From Hippasteria phrygiana (taxonomy: Eukaryota; Echinodermata; Asteroidea; Valvatida; Goniasteridae): 64,000 nucleotides of DNA. The notes beneath the pieces were generated by a model that ran no database searches, was not told the origin of the DNA, and saw nothing but the letters and a program-made list of their open reading frames with translations. Below are positions 46,123 through 56,917 of this stretch, in pieces (the stretch's first letter is position 1; each line of letters starts with the position of its first letter). The stretch covers positions 253,001-317,000 of the forward strand of contig JAZGUH010000379.1 of NCBI GenBank assembly GCA_037893225.1, written 5' to 3'. Made by a program: the position numbers and the translations under genes.

Positions 46123-47490
46123 CGTTGAGTATCTGCTCAGTTACTGTCATTCGACCACCTCTTCATTAACCGTGTTGCGCGTATAGTCAACAACCTTTTC
46201 AATGCTGCATGGAAAACGTGGGGGGTATGTACGGTCCTTTGTGATGCACAGGGGTGTAAGGTATCCAAGGCTGACTTTCTTCTCACAACGTTAACTTTCA
46301 ATCAAACCTGGTTGGTCAGTAAAATTGCCAGAGGCCTCACTCGTCCTTCCCGCCCACTGTTTCGGGGATTGCCTGTATTTATTGTTCGGCCATGAAGTAG
46401 CTTGGATCTTTCTTACTGTGTAACAGTGTCCACCCCCGTTGTGTTTGTATTGTCAACCTGCTGCCATTTGTCAGTGTCCTCTTATCTGTTTACTTCTCAT
46501 GGTAATTACAGCATTGCCCAACGCAATTTAAATGCTAAATCCCCGTTCCAGGAATTGTATTCTTTACATAAACTCAGTATGTTAGCAAGTACGTCGCAGC
46601 ATATGCATCTATTTTATTTATCAAGCTCCTTGCTTTCAAGGTATTTAGATAAAGTTACATTCTAAATATCGATCGTTGACTCTGGTGGAAAGTCAATGAT
46701 TCTTGAGTGAGCCAATCAACCATTATGACAAGGACGCAGTTTTTATGCTCGTAGGCCTTTCAGCGATTTCAGTTTTGATGGCAAGATTGATTATCAGAAC
46801 CAAATGAAATTTGACACACTGCGTTTTGTAACCTTGTACTACGAAACAAGGGAGGTGAACGAAGAGGAGAATTCTGCTCTCGCGAAACGAGCTAATCATT
46901 CAGCCAATGCTCTGGTTTTTCATCGCTGTTTTGCTAAAAGACTAGACTTAAACAATAAAGACTTGGCTTGAGTTACTACTGGACCAAATTGGGCAAGGGG
47001 AGGGTATACCTATAATATTATACGAATTGACGGTCAGTCCGTATACAAAAATCCTCGGTGGAAAGTTACCTGCCGTATTTTTAATCAAAATAAGGACACT
47101 CGCTTAGTGTATCCAAACTCATGGCCTAAGGCCAAGTTAAAAAACCATGTTCAGCGTCCGGTTTTTTTTCTCAAGATGGCCGCCATTCTTTTTGAAATTT
47201 CCGACAACCGTAGGTTTTTCAACTGTTCAAAAGAGACATGTTGAACACGTCAGTGGTTTTAATAGTTTTAGTAGGCTTAAGTTTGTATCGTATTTTCCCA
47301 TGGATCGGTTGACATTTTGGGTTTTTTCATCTCATTTTCCCGACTGGTAAAAATAAAATACAAATTCAGGCGGCCCCGAAAAGGAAAGCGGGCGGGGACA
47401 CTATTTTGTGTTTGTTTACTTCGCTTAATGAAGCTAGACCGATAATATACAATCTTGGCAGCCATTCTAATTTTGGCACTAACTACATGT
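46123..47490. other. Promoter side of the 524-aa gene and spacer
   Basis: No additional gene recognised. An AAGATGGCCGCC motif lies at 47173-47184 (YY1-like). Confidence 0.45.
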
Positions 47491-48106
47491 ACTTCGAGTT
47501 GCTTTAGCGCGATAGAATACTCAGTGTCTTATCTATATTGTGAATCTTCATTTTAGCGTATTGACAGAGTTGTAATCAAGTCATTACACTTCAATCATAG
47601 GTCTCATCACAAATCTGTCTCAAACCAAGTCACAAGCTATTCAAACGAACTGCGACAAAAGCATACCTTCCAAGCTTGTGATCTGGTGATTGACTTGTGG
47701 TTGAATTGATGTGTATTAATAATGAACTGGCAACAATCCATTCTACTGGAGTATGCATAAGAAGGTGACTACAAGTCTTCTTCACCATCATTTTATTCCA
47801 AGGAGAAACTCCAGTCCAACAAAATCGTTTGAACATGGTTCTATTTTTTAGGGGAAGTGTAAAGCCTATGAACAACTTGAAAGGTAACCAGTACTTCAGG
47901 TTTTAGTGGGGAAAGTGAACATTTTTTGGACTTTCTTTGTTTGTGACGATGAGTGACAATTATTTTAAACGATAATTATTATGCTTAGTATTTTCTCCTT
48001 GAATAATTACCAAACAGCAGTGTTTAGGGCGTATTTGCTTAATTTACGGAAAATGCCACCAGCTGTATATAAATCAATTAAGTATGTCATAAAAAGAAAA
48101 ATTGTT

Positions 48107-48310
48107 TTATACAACCCCTGAATAAATCTTCGTCATCTGATCGGTCAGAGCGCGACCGATGGCGTGACCGTGCAATGGAAGTTCTATTCACCGTTGAATA
48201 GAACGTCTATTTTAGCGGTGCAGCCGTGCCGTGTGTTGGGACAAATAATTCAATGCAACGATGAACGATCAACCAATGAGATGACGGGGATTTATTAAGG
48301 TGTTGTATAA
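48107..48310. mobile_element. MITE copy 1 (TTATACAACA family), downstream of lectin A
   Basis: Termini TTATACAACCCCTGAATAAA and its inverse TTTATTAAGGTGTTGTATAA bound about 204 bp. An inner hairpin (gttctattcaccgttgaatagaac) is present. The family recurs at 51019-51215, 52704-52860 and 59465-59684. On the minus strand its right end supplies AATAAA at 48291-48296. Confidence 0.85.
48291..48296 (-). terminator. Candidate poly(A) signal of lectin A, inside the MITE
   Basis: Minus-strand AATAAA 190 nt past the lectin A stop, located in the MITE end. I saw no closer canonical hexamer. Confidence 0.45.
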
Positions 48311-48485
48311 AATACATTTAGAATAAATGGCGCAAATCATTTCTATTATCTAAATGAAACTGAAACAATAGCATTTGTTTTTGAACATATTGTACTGTAT
48401 GAAAAACAAAGAATGTTCTCAGCGAGATCACGAGCCATCTACAGCAACAAAAGGGCTATACAACTCTATGTCAGATTGGTATTTT

Positions 48486-49238
48486 TTAAGTAGAGAAGTA
48501 AACACAGACGGAATCAGTCTCTACAAAATTGTCTATGTCGTCAAAAGCGGTAGCATCATTCAACTGGCAGACACTTTTCCCTTGGTCAGCAGCTTGGATG
48601 TTGAAGGAGCGACATCTGGGCTCCTTCATGCAAGATACGGCACATTTAGCATTGGTCTTGATAACGAACTCTCTGATGAGGTGACCAACAAGGCAGGAAT
48701 GCTGATCATGTTGGTCTGTAGCTGTACCGCTAGAGAAATGTTTATTGGTGGTTTTTGGCTGCGATCGCCGAACACAGATAGCTATAAGTCGATTTGTGCA
48801 TGGCGAGTCGTTCCATTTTCTATTGCTAGCAATGCCTGCACAGTCTTCATTCCCACCGCCGTTGCTAGGCTCACCATTTCCCCAATTGAAGAAGGTGGCA
48901 CCATTCTTCTGCCCCTCACATTTCCAGTCTCCTTCCACCTCCATGTCAGTGCAAGCAACCCCAAGCCAGACAAGACCCTCGCTCTGTGCCATGTTCACCA
49001 TGAACTCATTTTCTTCGGGTGAATGAGGAGCGGCCATCTCGCCTCCCATGCTTCTGCAAGCTGCTTGATTGGCATCCCAAGTAGCATCTTCAGAAGTTAG
49101 ACGATAGCAGGAACTACCCCAAGCTTGCCACAAGGGAGGGCAGTATGTAGAAACACTAGGACCGTTCAATACTGACCCCGATACCATAGGCATGGCCAAA
49201 CCAATGCCTAGGACAATTATAACATTATACACGAGCAT
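48486..49238 (-). CDS. Secreted C-type lectin A with PAN domain
   Basis: 250 aa. A signal peptide covers residues ~1-21 (MLVYNVIIVLGIGLAMPMVS G). The C-type lectin domain spans ~33-156 with cysteines C33, C44, C61, C133, C147 and C155, the WLGVACTD strand, WND at 142-144 and EPS at 123-125. Family members that bind mannose-type sugars have EPN at that site, so EPS is a substitution at a sugar/calcium contact. A PAN/apple-like domain follows at ~180-250 (C182, C199, C203, C209, C224, C245). The frame is open upstream, but the Met at 49238 directly precedes the hydrophobic signal and is the best start. An AG acceptor at 49326-49328 implies a 5' UTR intron; the coding region itself is intronless. 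Likely a secreted recognition protein. Near-identical to lectin B. Confidence 0.9.
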   Translation of the reverse strand: MLVYNVIIVLGIGLAMPMVSGSVLNGPSVSTYCPPLWQAWGSSCYRLTSEDATWDANQAACRSMGGEMAAPHSPEENEFMVNMAQSEGLVWLGVACTDMEVEGDWKCEGQKNGATFFNWGNGEPSNGGGNEDCAGIASNRKWNDSPCTNRLIAICVRRSQPKTTNKHFSSGTATDQHDQHSCLVGHLIREFVIKTNAKCAVSCMKEPRCRSFNIQAADQGKSVCQLNDATAFDDIDNFVETDSVCVYFST

Positions 49239-49601
49239 TTTCAAGGTTCCGAGGATGCTGCGATCAGTCAACAAGCCACAGTTCTTGGGATAACAAAATC
49301 CCGTAGTTTTGTACTGGAGTAGGTTCTGAAGAAAATATGATGTTGATAGTCAGTGCATTATATGATTATCCGATGTATATGCACTTACATGCGAGTAATT
49401 GTTACCAACCATGACAAAGTGCATTATTACATAATTAACGCACGCTATTAGGGCCTATGACACGATTTCAGCTAAAGTACCGTATAGCATTAATAATTTC
49501 TAAATGGTTGGGCGTGAAAACCGTCGGAAGCTTGTAAACTGTTAAATGTTAATTTTGTTCAACGTGCTGTCATCGGCACCTTTAAAATAATAATAATAGC
49601 C

Positions 49602-50343
49602 TAAGATGGAGACAATTTAAAACCAATCCTATCCCTTCCATCGCATTACGAAATAGAAAGGGCCTTGTTTTATTACTAATGCGCCTGAGATAAATCGGAG
49701 ATTTGAAGAGCAAATAATGAAGCGTTCGCTACCTTTAACTAGTTCAATGTACACTCATCACTTGAAAAAACACCATAATTTGAGAGCATAAAGTCTGATA
49801 ACAGGCATCAAAACGTAGGCCTATACATGTACTATAATATTTACATATTCCAGTTCAGTTGTAATATGGGGAAAAATGCGTTGCTTACAACTAAAATATA
49901 AACAGCTTTTAGCAGCATATAAGTGTACCTCGAATTTGTTTTTAAATCCAGATTGAAAAACTTAATTGAAATGTAAACACGTATGTACCATCACAGGGTA
50001 CAGATAATACTAATTCTGATTCTGATTCAATACCCAAACAATCCAACTTGTAGATGTACATTTGCTAACTTGCTATAAGAAGTAACCTTCCAGGTTTTCT
50101 TGGAATTTCAAGTGAATTATATTTTCTCCGCCGTGGAGAGTATATTATAGCTACCATTAAAGTTTAATCTTTTCAAATACAAAATAAGAAAAGTGTTGAT
50201 CAACTTTTTCCCGCAACAGTATTTAGAGTACCGATGTCTTCATCCAAGATTCCCCACAATTCTGAAGACAGATACAACTTGACTTTCGACCCGTTATTTT
50301 GACGCGTTCGCCCTCCAAGTCCATCAGGAGAGTCACGGTAAAC
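49602..50343. repeat. Copied tail of the 353-aa gene
   Basis: This ~742-bp block matches 56329-57062 closely (agatggagacaatttaaaac ... caggagagtcacggtaaa). It carries the 3' UTR and last coding part of the gene at 56918-57979. It joins unit A near 49602 and unit B at 50343/50344. Confidence 0.92.
50200..50343 (-). pseudogene. 3' fragment of the 353-aa disordered-protein gene
   Basis: The last ~47 codons plus stop of the neighbouring gene are preserved (DSPDGLGGRTRQNN ... ELWGILDEDIGTLNTVAGKS), with K-to-N near the end. The 5' part is missing: at 50343 the sequence switches to lectin-unit flank (tttagcgcgatag). The junction shares two bases (ct) between partners, a microhomology joint. Not expected to make a protein. 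Confidence 0.88.
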
Positions 50344-51018
50344 TTTAGCGCGATAGAATACTCAGTGTCTTATCTATATTGTGAATCATCATTTTAGTGT
50401 ATTAACAGAGTTGTAATCAAGTCATTACACTTCAATCATAAGTCTCATCACAAATCTGTCTCAAACCAAGTCACAAGCTATTCAAACGAACTGCGACAAA
50501 AGCATGCCTTTTTTGTCACGTCATTGTTCATCCCCTCTGATCTGAGCTTGTGATCTGGTGATTGACTTGTGGTTGACTAGATTACATCTCTGTGTAATCC
50601 ATTGGAGTATACATGGGGAAGGCGACTACAAGTCTTCTTTCCCATCATTTTATTCCAAAGAGAAACTCCAGTCCAACAAAATCGTTTGAACATGGTTCTA
50701 TTTTTTTTTTTTTATGGGAAGTGAAAAGGCTATATGAACAACTTGAAAGGTGACCAGTACTTCAGGTTTTAGTGGGGAAAGTGAACATTTTTGGACTTTC
50801 TTTATTTTTACGATGAGTGACAATTATTTTAAACAATAATTATTATGCTTAATATTTTCCTCTTGAAAAATTACCAAACAGCAATGTTTATTAGCTTAAT
50901 TTACGGCAAATGCCACCGGCCGTATATAAATCAATTAGGTATGTCATCAAGAAAAAAAACATTTTTCTTGGTGAAATTATTCTTTCCACTGCACAAAAGT
51001 GAAACATTCATTATATGT

Positions 51019-51215
51019 TTTGTACAACCCCTGAACAAATCTTCGTCATCTGATCGGTCAGAGCACGATCGATGGCGTGACCGTGCAATGGAAGTTCTAT
51101 TCACCGCTGAATAGAACTTCGGTGCAGCCGCGCCGTGCGTTGGGACGAATAATTAAATGCACATGATCAACGATCAACCAATAAGTTGACGGGGATTTAT
51201 TAAGGTGTTGTATAC
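51019..51215. mobile_element. MITE copy 2 (TTATACAACA family), downstream of lectin B
   Basis: Same position relative to the lectin stop as copy 1, so it was inserted before the duplication. The left end is slightly changed (tttgtacaacccctgaacaa). Confidence 0.85.
51196..51201 (-). terminator. Candidate poly(A) signal of lectin B, inside the MITE
   Basis: Minus-strand AATAAA 172 nt past the stop, homologous to the site at 48291. Confidence 0.45.
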
Positions 51216-51372
51216 AATGGAATAAATGGCGCTAATCAATTCTAATATCTAAATGAAACATTTGTTTTTAAACATATTGTACTGTATGGAAAACAAAGTG
51301 CTCTTAGTAAAAGATCACGATCCATCTACAGCAAGAAAGGGGCTATACAACTCTATGTCAGATTGGTTTTAT

Positions 51373-52119
51373 TTAAGTAGAGAAGTAAACACAGACGGAA
51401 TCAGTCTCTGCAAAATTGTCTAAGTCGTCAAAAGCGGTAGCATCATTCAGCTGGCAGACACTTTTCCCTTGGTCAGCAGCTTGGATGTTGAAGGAGCGAC
51501 ATCTTGGCTCCTTCATGCAAGATACGGCACATTTAGCATTGGTCTTGATAACGAACTCTCTGATGAGGTGACCAACAAGGCAGGAATGCTGATCATGTTG
51601 GTCTGTGGCTGTACCGCTAGAGAAATGTTTATTGGTGGTTTTTGGCTGCGATCGACGAACACAGATAGCTCTGGGTCGATTTGTGCATGGCGAGTCGTTC
51701 CATTTTCTGCTGCTACTAATGTAGGCACAGTCTTCATTCCCACCGCTAGGCTCACCATTTCCCCAATTGAAGAAGATGTCACCCTTCTTCTGCCCCTCAC
51801 ACTTCCAATCTCCTTCCACCTCCATGTCAGTGCAAGCAACCCACAACCAGCCAAGACCCTCGCTCTGTGCCATGTTCATCATGAACTCATTTTCATCGGA
51901 TGAATGAGGAGCGGCCATCTCGCCTCCCATGCTTCTGCAAGCTGCTTGATTGGCATCCCAAGTAGCATCTTCAGAAGTTAGACGATAGCAGGAACTACCC
52001 CAAGCTTGCCACAAGGGAGGGCAGTATGTAGAAACACTAGGACCGTTCCATACTGACCCCGATACCATAGGCGTGGCCAAACCAATGCCTAGGACAATTA
52101 TAACATTATACACGAGCAT
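51373..52119 (-). CDS. Secreted C-type lectin B with PAN domain
   Basis: 248 aa and near-identical to lectin A. Differences cluster in the lectin domain: T16, W24, GWLWVACTD for VWLGVACTD, KKGDIFF for KNGATFF, and a shorter EPSGGNEDCAY loop (two residues missing). WND and all paired cysteines are kept. The PAN domain is almost unchanged (DLDNFAE for DIDNFVE). The start Met (52119) precedes the signal peptide; the frame is open further upstream to 52287, but an AG acceptor at 52206-52208 suggests that part is intronic or 5' UTR. Clustering of changes around the sugar site hints at diversification there, judged by eye only. Confidence 0.9.
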   Translation of the reverse strand: MLVYNVIIVLGIGLATPMVSGSVWNGPSVSTYCPPLWQAWGSSCYRLTSEDATWDANQAACRSMGGEMAAPHSSDENEFMMNMAQSEGLGWLWVACTDMEVEGDWKCEGQKKGDIFFNWGNGEPSGGNEDCAYISSSRKWNDSPCTNRPRAICVRRSQPKTTNKHFSSGTATDQHDQHSCLVGHLIREFVIKTNAKCAVSCMKEPRCRSFNIQAADQGKSVCQLNDATAFDDLDNFAETDSVCVYFST

Positions 52120-52703
52120 TTTCAAGGTTCCGAGGATGCTGCGATCAGTCAACAAGCCACAGTTCTTGGGATAAAAAATCCCGTAGTTTTGTACTGGAGT
52201 AGGTTCTGAAAAAAATATGATGTTGATAGTACCAAATGTTAGAGTATTTTGTAAAGAAGCACTTTTTGTTTCTTTTTCGAAACACAACCACTTGAATGCC
52301 AGACGATTGCAGTCGATATTTCGGTCCGCTCAAAAATTGGAAACAGAATAAAGGACTTATACACAATGCACAAGAGTTTATGTAGCTTTCATCCAGGCCT
52401 CTTCGACGAATGAGTGTTGGAAGTTTAATATAATGTATGCCCCATGCGTCAGTACATTATGATTATCCGATGTATATGCACTTACATGCGAGTAATTGTT
52501 ACCAACCATGACAAAGTACATGTACATTATTACATAATTAAAGCACGCTATTATGACACGATTCAGTTAAAGTACCGTATAGCATTAATAATTTCTAGAT
52601 GGTTGGTCGTGAAAAAACGTCGGAAGCTTTTAAACTGTTAAATGTTAATTTTTTCAGCATGCTTTCATCGGCACCTTTAAAATATTAATCGGGATAGCCT
52701 ATA

Positions 52704-52860
52704 TTATACAACACCTGAATAAATCCCAGCCATCCGATTGGTGGATCGTCGATCACGTGCATTGAATTATTCGTCTCATCGCACAACGCGAACCAGCACC
52801 GCCAACAAAGTTCTATCACTTGGTTCTATCAAACGGTAACGCGTTTGATAGAACTTTCCC
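52704..52860 (+). mobile_element. MITE copy 3, left end only
   Basis: TTATACAACACCTGAATAAA, then gattggtggatcgtcgatca, gcattgaattattcg and a gttctatcaaacgg / cgtttgatagaac hairpin. It matches the inverse of 59520-59684 more closely than copies 1 and 2. The other terminus is missing. Confidence 0.8.
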
Positions 52861-53569
52861 GCCGCCACAACACGTCTGTCATTGGACTGGTTCCCGGTCC
52901 CTCCGTTGTCCTTCGGACTTCAAATGTATGTTATATACATATGGGGACTCGGAACCAGTCTAGGCTGTCGTTCACACATAATTTTTCAAGAGGGTACTGA
53001 AAGTAAATGAACTGTGGCTTGTATCATTTTTTGTTCACATCAATATGCGAGGTGGGGGAACCCGGGGGGGGGGGGGGCGGACGTCGGCTAGGGGAAACGT
53101 TCCACTGCTCACAGTCGATATATTTCATGTTTCGAATCAATTTGACGACTCCAATGTCAGAGAAAGCCAGCTTTGACAAGAAATATTGGGGCGGCCATCT
53201 TGGAAATATTGCCTGGCATGATCAAAAATATAGAAGTAAAAAGTGATTTCCTCCTTCCGTTGATCAAAAGGACATGACGCTGAACATTTTTTTCAAGACG
53301 TAAGGTCACCTACGAAAGGTCACCTGGTCTAAAGGTGACGTAAACGACTTATAATGTCTATATCAATACATTAAATGAATTTTATTGACACAAGATATAT
53401 AAGTATGTGGCTTATATTTAGTTTTATCTGCCTACAATAGTGTCAGTTATCCGCATTTTTTTCTCAATTTGTAATCTATGATAGCTTAACCATGTGAAAC
53501 ATGGTTACCGACGGAATTCTTCGTGAGACATGATCCTCCAGCAGTTTTCGTTTCTCAAATCTTAGTCGG
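52861..53569. other. Gene-free stretch with a hairpin and G run
   Basis: A hairpin pairs actggttcccggtccc (~52882) with gggactcggaaccagt (~52944). A G-rich run lies at 53063-53078. No supported gene. Confidence 0.5.
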
Positions 53570-53730
53570 CTTTGGCTTCACATAATTTTAGGTCCTCAGA
53601 TTGCTGTAGTGTACATCACGTTCTTATTTTTTGAATTCAGAGCCAGAGCCTGTTCATTTTGTTCAAGTATTCAAGGCTTCAGATCGAAAAACAAATGGAG
53701 CTGGGAATTAACTGGATATGGAGCCAAAGT
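53570..53730 (+). repeat. Dispersed repeat related to 61940-62090
   Basis: Shares cctgttcattttgttcaagtattcaaggcttc and tcctcagat with 61970-62065 (ttgttcattttattcaagta). The two copies are diverged. Confidence 0.65.
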
Positions 53731-53827
53731 CCACGCCGAAGCCATGGTTTCAGATATGGGTCTTTTCAAGAGAAATTAATTTTTTTGTAGATTTCTCCAG
53801 AATCATGCAGAATACCTCTGACCTGAA

Positions 53828-53948
53828 AAGCATCAATCATCAGTGCATGAGGCGTAAAGTACCGGTAGCCTTTGATGGGTTCATGGACATGTGACAGGTT
53901 GAGATGGTCCAAGAGAATTTGGGTGAAGACAACATCACCGAATGACAC
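53828..53948 (-). CDS. Possible exon of unknown gene
   Basis: The minus-strand frame VSFGDVVFTQILLDHLNLSH then VHEPIKGYRYFTPHALMIDAFQ reads like a folded protein rather than chance sequence: it has regular hydrophobic spacing and no low complexity. Candidate splice sites are an AG just upstream (atcaag or atatgag) and a GT after TTTTCAG. I do not recognise a family and found no partner exons nearby. It could be a fragment left by the local duplications, or a chance frame. Confidence 0.3.
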
Positions 53949-54112
53949 TTGATCACGTGGAAAGGTGAAGCCTCATATCAAGACATTAATCATCTCGAAA
54001 ATAGTTTGTATCTTGCGTACAGTTGAGTATTCCTGTGTTCTTGAGCCAGCAAAAAATGTGCAAATGTTGAAGGTTCTTAGTTATTATTTTGTTGAAATTA
54101 CTGGAATAGGAC

Positions 54113-54613
54113 TTAGGAGCGGGGCGTGTACATTATCTTGCCACGAGAACAGAGAGCTCTGATTGTCTGTGAACAAGGCGTGTCATTCCATTTCCCAGAG
54201 GAAACGATGACGTAGGCACAGTCTTCATTTCCACCGCCGTTGTTAGGCTCACCTGTTCCCCAATTCAGGAAAGTGTCATCCTTTTTCTGCCCAGCACACT
54301 TCCAATCTCCTTCCACGTCCCTATCATTGCAAGCAACCCACAACCAGCCAAGACCCTCGCTCTGTGCCATGTTCATTATGAACTCATTTTCTTCGGGTGC
54401 ATGAGGAGCGGCCATCTCGCCTCCCATGCTCCTGCAAGCTGCTTGATTGGCATCCCAAGTAGCATCTTGAGAAGTTAGACGGTAGCAGGAAGTACCCCAA
54501 AGTTGCCACATCGGAGGACAGTATTCATCAATAGACGGACAGGGCCCGGAAGTCCAAGCTGACGTGATGACTGAAGTGGAAACCATTACATTGACAACTC
54601 TGAAGAAGTACAT
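54113..54613 (-). CDS. Secreted C-type lectin C, CTLD only
   Basis: 166 aa. Hydrophobic N-terminus from the Met at 54613 (MYFFRVVNVMVSTSVITSAW) is a probable signal peptide; an upstream in-frame Met exists but would bury it. The lectin domain (~32-156) has C32, C43, C60, C132, C147 and C155, the canonical mannose-type EPN at 122-124 and WND at 142-144. The protein ends shortly after the domain (GKIMYTPRS) and lacks the PAN domain of A and B. The CTLD is clearly paralogous to A and B but more distant than they are to each other. Probable secreted calcium-dependent glycan-binding protein. Confidence 0.88.
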   Translation of the reverse strand: MYFFRVVNVMVSTSVITSAWTSGPCPSIDEYCPPMWQLWGTSCYRLTSQDATWDANQAACRSMGGEMAAPHAPEENEFIMNMAQSEGLGWLWVACNDRDVEGDWKCAGQKKDDTFLNWGTGEPNNGGGNEDCAYVIVSSGKWNDTPCSQTIRALCSRGKIMYTPRS

Positions 54614-56328
54614 TTTAGCAGCTGACAACGGGGAAAAGTCCGTAGATTTCACTCCCGATACACGTATAATGAGTTTGTTCCAGAATGTATAACAACACGG
54701 AGCAAGTGAATTCACACCTCAACATCCACTTTGTTTGTGATCGATCAAGCCGTTCAACCTATACCTTTTACATTTGTAATGATGCCTTTGGGTCATTTTT
54801 TGGTAACCACCGCTCTCGATATCAAACATTCGATGAAAACCCAAACACAATTAAGGAGGACAATATTCACTGCTTGCTTTAATCGATTGCAGCCTGCACC
54901 GATCAAACATCAGTATCATTGAAATAGATCCATTTGCAACTGAGCTAATATGAACAGCCGTAAAAGTTCTTGACGGATATTAAATAACGATGCAGCAAAT
55001 GCCTTCTTCCTCTCGCTACTCCATCCGTTCCTCCATTTTCTGTTCATTGTTATTATTAATATTATGTAGTTTTTGTATCGATGTACACTTTCAAGACGGA
55101 TATGCAATAAAACATGTGTAATGATCTAGTAAATATTTTGACATTAATCATCATGCAGTTTTCAATTTAAAACTTGTATTATTTCAATGTCCCCCAAAAC
55201 TATGGTGTTGTCCAAACACTTTATTTTATTCCTGACCATCTTTCCTACTTCTTAAATATACCAAAAGCGGAAAAAAACATATTAATGAATTTTATTTCTA
55301 ACAAGTTGTGATATGGGCGGTATAAAGGAAAAACACCGATAATTTTTAACTGAGGCTTGCATGCGAATGGTTTAATGAAGACATCAATGTTGTGGCTCCT
55401 GGTGACTGAAATAATTAAAGCCATTTCTTTCCGCCGGCCCGGGTGGGAGCAGTTCGAACACACACACACAAAAAGATTTGATCAAAAGATTTCTAATACT
55501 ACAAATATTGGCATACTATTATCTAAACTATCAGAGCAAGATAACAGTGTAAAAAGCTCACGTATTCCTCTTGCTAATGTCAGCCATCATAATTAATCAT
55601 TGTATAGGTAAACACAACCAAACATTATAATGATATATCTATTTTTCACAAGTTATGAGTTAGGAAATCAGTTTGCAATAACTTAACACTAAAATAATAA
55701 AATCACAATACTGGCGGTATAAATTTATATATTATATCCTTCATGATTCTCATGGATGGAAGCAAAGATGTCATCTCTGAGTTTGGGTATATCTCATAAG
55801 CCAACTACTCACCCATTTATTACTCAATTTACCGGCTGCATGTACCGAAAGGGGCATGTAGGCATACCCCACCCCAACCCTTCCCCTTCCCTGAATTTTG
55901 CAAAAGCCTAAACCGTGAAATAAGAAAGAGGGCGCCCTTGTGGATTTAGAAATGGCTCTGTTCGTATTATTAATTTTTTTATTACAGCCACGGTGCAGTG
56001 CCACATTATACAAAAAAAACGCTCTGTATGACTTGAATAATCTCGTGTATGTGTGACTGTTCAATGGCGTTTTCTCTCCTACTAACAAACGTGAACATGT
56101 TGTTCATGCTGCACGATTTTACAGCAGTAGGCCTATAAATGCCGTCATTTAAACCTCCGATTTTTCATCTATACCGGTCCCGAGTATTTGAACTTTGGAG
56201 TCTTGCCACTCGTGAATGTTTACCTTGCTCTTTAGACAAGGCAGCGGTTCATAATTGATGCCATTTTGATGCACAGCAAGGGGGACTTATCACCAAACAC
56301 CCTATTACTGATAAATTCTGTTAATACT
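54614..56328. other. Gene-free stretch between lectin C and the duplicated tail
   Basis: No supported gene; AT-rich DNA with a short CA run at about 55460. A GAGGGCGC word occurs at 55928. Confidence 0.5.
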
Positions 56329-56917
56329 TAAGATGGAGACAATTTAAAACCAATCCTATCCCTTCCATCGCATTACGAAATAGAAAGGGCCTTGTTTTAT
56401 TACTAATGCGCTTAAGATAAATCGGAGATTTGAAGAGCAAATAATGAAGCGTTCGCTACCTTTAACTAGTTCAATGTACACTCATCACTTGAAAAAACAC
56501 CATAATTTGAGAGCATAAAGTCTGATAACAGGCATCAAAACGTAGGCCTATACATGTACTATAATATTTACATATTCCAGTTCAGTTGTAAAATGGGGAA
56601 AAATGCGTTGCTTACAACTAAAATATAAACAGCTTTTAGCAGCATATAAGTGTACCTCGAATTTGTTTTTAAATTCAGATTGAAAAACTTAATTGAAATG
56701 TAAACACGTATGTACCATCACAGGGTACAGATAATACTTATTCTGATTCAATACCCAAACAATCCAACTTGTAGATGTACATTTGCTAACTTGCTATAAG
56801 AAGTAACCTTCCAGGTTTTCTTGGAATTTCAAGTGAATTATATTTTCTCCGCCGTGGAGAGTATATAGCTACCATTAAAGTTTAATCTTTTCAAATACAA
56901 AATATGAAAAGTGTTGA

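Larger units (their letters stand above)
47503..49601. repeat. Segmental duplication unit A (lectin A)
   Basis: This ~2.1-kb block matches 50344-52700 over the lectin gene, its 3' flank, a MITE and its 5' flank. Both begin ttagcgcgatagaatactcag. Unit A lacks about 215 bp present in unit B (52232-52450) upstream of the lectin. Confidence 0.9.
50344..52700. repeat. Segmental duplication unit B (lectin B)
   Basis: Counterpart of 47503-49601. It keeps the MITE and the lectin gene and ends near a third MITE end at 52704. Divergence from A is low, with scattered substitutions and small indels. Confidence 0.9.
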
